From: Acidimicrobiia bacterium
GTDB taxonomy: Bacteria; Actinomycetota; Acidimicrobiia; Acidimicrobiales; Ilumatobacteraceae
Reading direction: 5' to 3'
NCBI GenBank assembly: GCA_013821025.1
Contig: JACDHN010000198.1
Coordinates: forward strand, 1 to 5,513
DNA: 5,513 nt
Of this stretch, positions 4,551 to 5,513 are shown piece after piece. Made by a program: the position numbers and the translations under genes. Under the pieces are notes generated by a model. That model had not been told where the DNA came from. It ran no database searches and saw only the letters and a list, made by a program, of their open reading frames with translations. Numbering within the stretch: position 1 is the first letter of the stretch; every line of letters begins with the position of its first letter.

Positions 4551-5306
4551 TCAGCTCGAGAGCGTGCCGCCGGTGAGCACGTTCGCCGCCGCTCGTGCGA
4601 GCGCCTCCATGGCGAGGCGTTGGGGCAGTGGCCCGTAGGAGATGCGCGCAACGCCGGCCTGCTGCAGCTCGGCATGTGACGGCGTGCCGGGGAACCCGAT
4701 GACGCTGACCTTCCGATCCCCGATCCCTGCGACGAGACGCTCGATGGTTGGCAGGTCGAGCATGCCGGGCACGAACACGCAGGCGGCGCCGGCCTCGAGG
4801 AATGCCCGACCTCGCTCGATGGCGTCGGCTACGACATCATGAGGATCGCGCTCGGCGGCACGGAGGAAGGCGTCCGTGCGGGCGTTGAGCACGAACGGGA
4901 TACCGGCGGCCTCGCCAGCCGCAACGGCAGCTGCGACTGCGGCGACGGACTCGTCGAGCGGCTTCATCTGGTCCTCCAGGTTCGCTCCGACGATGCCGGC
5001 CTCGATGGCCCTGGCGATCGTCGTGCCGGCGTCGCCGTAGCCGGCCTCGAGGTCGGCCGTCACTGGCACGTCCACGGCGTCGGCGATGCGTCCGACCATG
5101 TCGAGCATCAACTCGAAGGGGATGTGCTCGCCGTCGGGGTAGCCGAACGTGCCGGCGATCGAGTGGCTGGCCGTGGCGAGCGCACGGCAGCCCGACACGC
5201 CGGCCACCGTCGTGGCGCTGTACACGTCCCACACGTTCGGGAGCACCAGCAGCTCCGGCGCCGCATGAAGCTCCAGTAGGGCGGCGGCACGATCGCGCAG
5301 ATCCAT
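4551..5306 (-). CDS. Isocitrate lyase/PEP mutase superfamily protein
   Basis: The 251-residue protein fits the PEP-mutase-like branch of the isocitrate lyase superfamily, Mg-dependent TIM barrels that make or break C-C or C-P bonds of 2-oxoacid-type substrates. Visible motifs are LPNVWDVYSA (residues 22-31), TASHSIAGTFGYPDGE (45-60), the metal-site strand VTADLEAGYGD (82-92), GANLEDQ (107-113) and LNARTDAFL (140-148). The lyase signature loop with its catalytic Cys (KKCGH or KRCGH) is missing: after LEDQ comes MKPLDES. It is therefore not isocitrate or methylisocitrate lyase, and the true reaction cannot be named. The ATG at 5306 gives a normal N-terminus and has a TAGCGT -10-like hexamer 7 bases upstream. 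It follows rpe by 30 bases on the same strand. Confidence 0.9.
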   Translation of the reverse strand: MDLRDRAAALLELHAAPELLVLPNVWDVYSATTVAGVSGCRALATASHSIAGTFGYPDGEHIPFELMLDMVGRIADAVDVPVTADLEAGYGDAGTTIARAIEAGIVGANLEDQMKPLDESVAAVAAAVAAGEAAGIPFVLNARTDAFLRAAERDPHDVVADAIERGRAFLEAGAACVFVPGMLDLPTIERLVAGIGDRKVSVIGFPGTPSHAELQQAGVARISYGPLPQRLAMEALARAAANVLTGGTLSS

Positions 5307-5313
5307 GGCAGCG

Positions 5314-5319
5314 ACGCTA
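5314..5319 (-). promoter_or_regulatory. Candidate -10 element for the PEP-mutase-family gene
   Basis: On the minus strand TAGCGT (5319-5314) fits TAnnnT and ends 7 bases before the ATG at 5306. No Shine-Dalgarno sequence lies between them, so an internal promoter giving a leaderless mRNA is inferred in the 30-base rpe gap. The -35 match is poor. Confidence 0.4.
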
Positions 5320-5336
5320 CCCAGCGTCAGATCGGG

Positions 5337-5513
5337 TCAGGCGCGTGCGGACTCGGCGCGGGCGCGGAGGTCCTTCACGGCGTGCTCGAGACCGTCGGGG
5401 TCGGCAAACAGCGAGCTGCCGGCAACGAGCACGTTGGCTCCTGCCCCGGCGGCGGCACCAACCGTGGCGGGACCGATGCCGCCGTCGACCTCGACATGCA
5501 CGGTGTCGGCCAG
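5337..5513 (-). CDS. rpe: Ribulose-phosphate 3-epimerase, C-terminal part (5' end outside window)
   Basis: The minus-strand frame is open from the window edge at 5513 to a TGA at 5339-5337 and gives 58 residues. VHVEVDGGIGPATVGAAAGA matches the conserved strand that carries the second catalytic Asp of this TIM-barrel enzyme, in VDGGI. NVLVAGSSLF then matches the phosphate-binding VAGSxxF motif near the end of the barrel. Rpe interconverts ribulose-5-phosphate and xylulose-5-phosphate in the pentose phosphate and Calvin pathways. About 20 polar residues (LRARAESARA at the end) close the protein, as in other family members. The N-terminal two thirds lie beyond the window. Confidence 0.92.
   Translation of the reverse strand: MADTVHVEVDGGIGPATVGAAAGAGANVLVAGSSLFADPDGLEHAVKDLRARAESARA

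Noticed and set aside
4839..5279. 146-codon plus-strand frame opposite the PEP-mutase-family gene
   Set aside because: The minus strand carries conserved superfamily motifs throughout; the plus frame is a shadow.
1..5513. Defence system, mobile element or biosynthetic cluster
   Set aside because: No transposase, integrase, phage, toxin-antitoxin, nuclease-helicase or carrier-protein gene is visible; most genes are housekeeping or single metabolic enzymes.

Overview
The window is high-GC DNA with strongly GC-biased third codon positions, GTG starts, an Ala/Asp-rich tail on ribosomal protein S16 and a Thr-rich secreted linker. Together these suggest an actinobacterium. A member of the Acidimicrobiia (Ilumatobacter-like) is my best guess, but this rests on style and gene order, not on a search.

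Left block (1-2726, + strand): a translation cluster in the order rpsP (3' end only), khpA (KH-domain RNA-binding protein), rimM (30S maturation factor), trmD (tRNA m1G37 methyltransferase), rplS (L19), then a YraN/UPF0102 nuclease-fold protein. rimM and trmD are 2 bases apart and surely co-transcribed. Two non-coding gaps stand out: a 105-base structured gap between khpA and rimM, and an 87-base gap before rplS that holds a perfect 9-bp GC hairpin. The lepB and rnhB genes that often sit between rplS and yraN in actinobacteria are absent here.

Middle block (2727-4518): a 36-codon gene on the minus strand (2764-2874) encodes a tiny single-span membrane protein. Its start codon lies only 23 bases from that of a divergent crotonase-family gene (2898-3674). 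The crotonase lacks both classical hydratase glutamates and has the Asp typical of PaaG-type isomerases. The two genes appear to share a compact bidirectional promoter with overlapping -10 elements. Next comes a GTG-started gene for a two-helix surface protein with a Thr-rich linker, two extracytoplasmic cysteines and a basic cytoplasmic tail (3742-4518).

Right block (4551-5513, - strand): the 3' end of rpe (ribulose-phosphate 3-epimerase), then a gene of the isocitrate lyase/PEP mutase superfamily. The latter converges on the surface-protein gene.

Four independent genes have a -10-like hexamer ending 7-8 bases before the start codon, and three of them have no Shine-Dalgarno sequence. This points to leaderless transcripts as a common mode outside the ribosomal cluster. 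No tRNA, rRNA, CRISPR array, insertion sequence or phage gene was seen. I see no convincing new multi-gene system. The most notable unlisted item is the tiny membrane-protein gene with its shared promoter.
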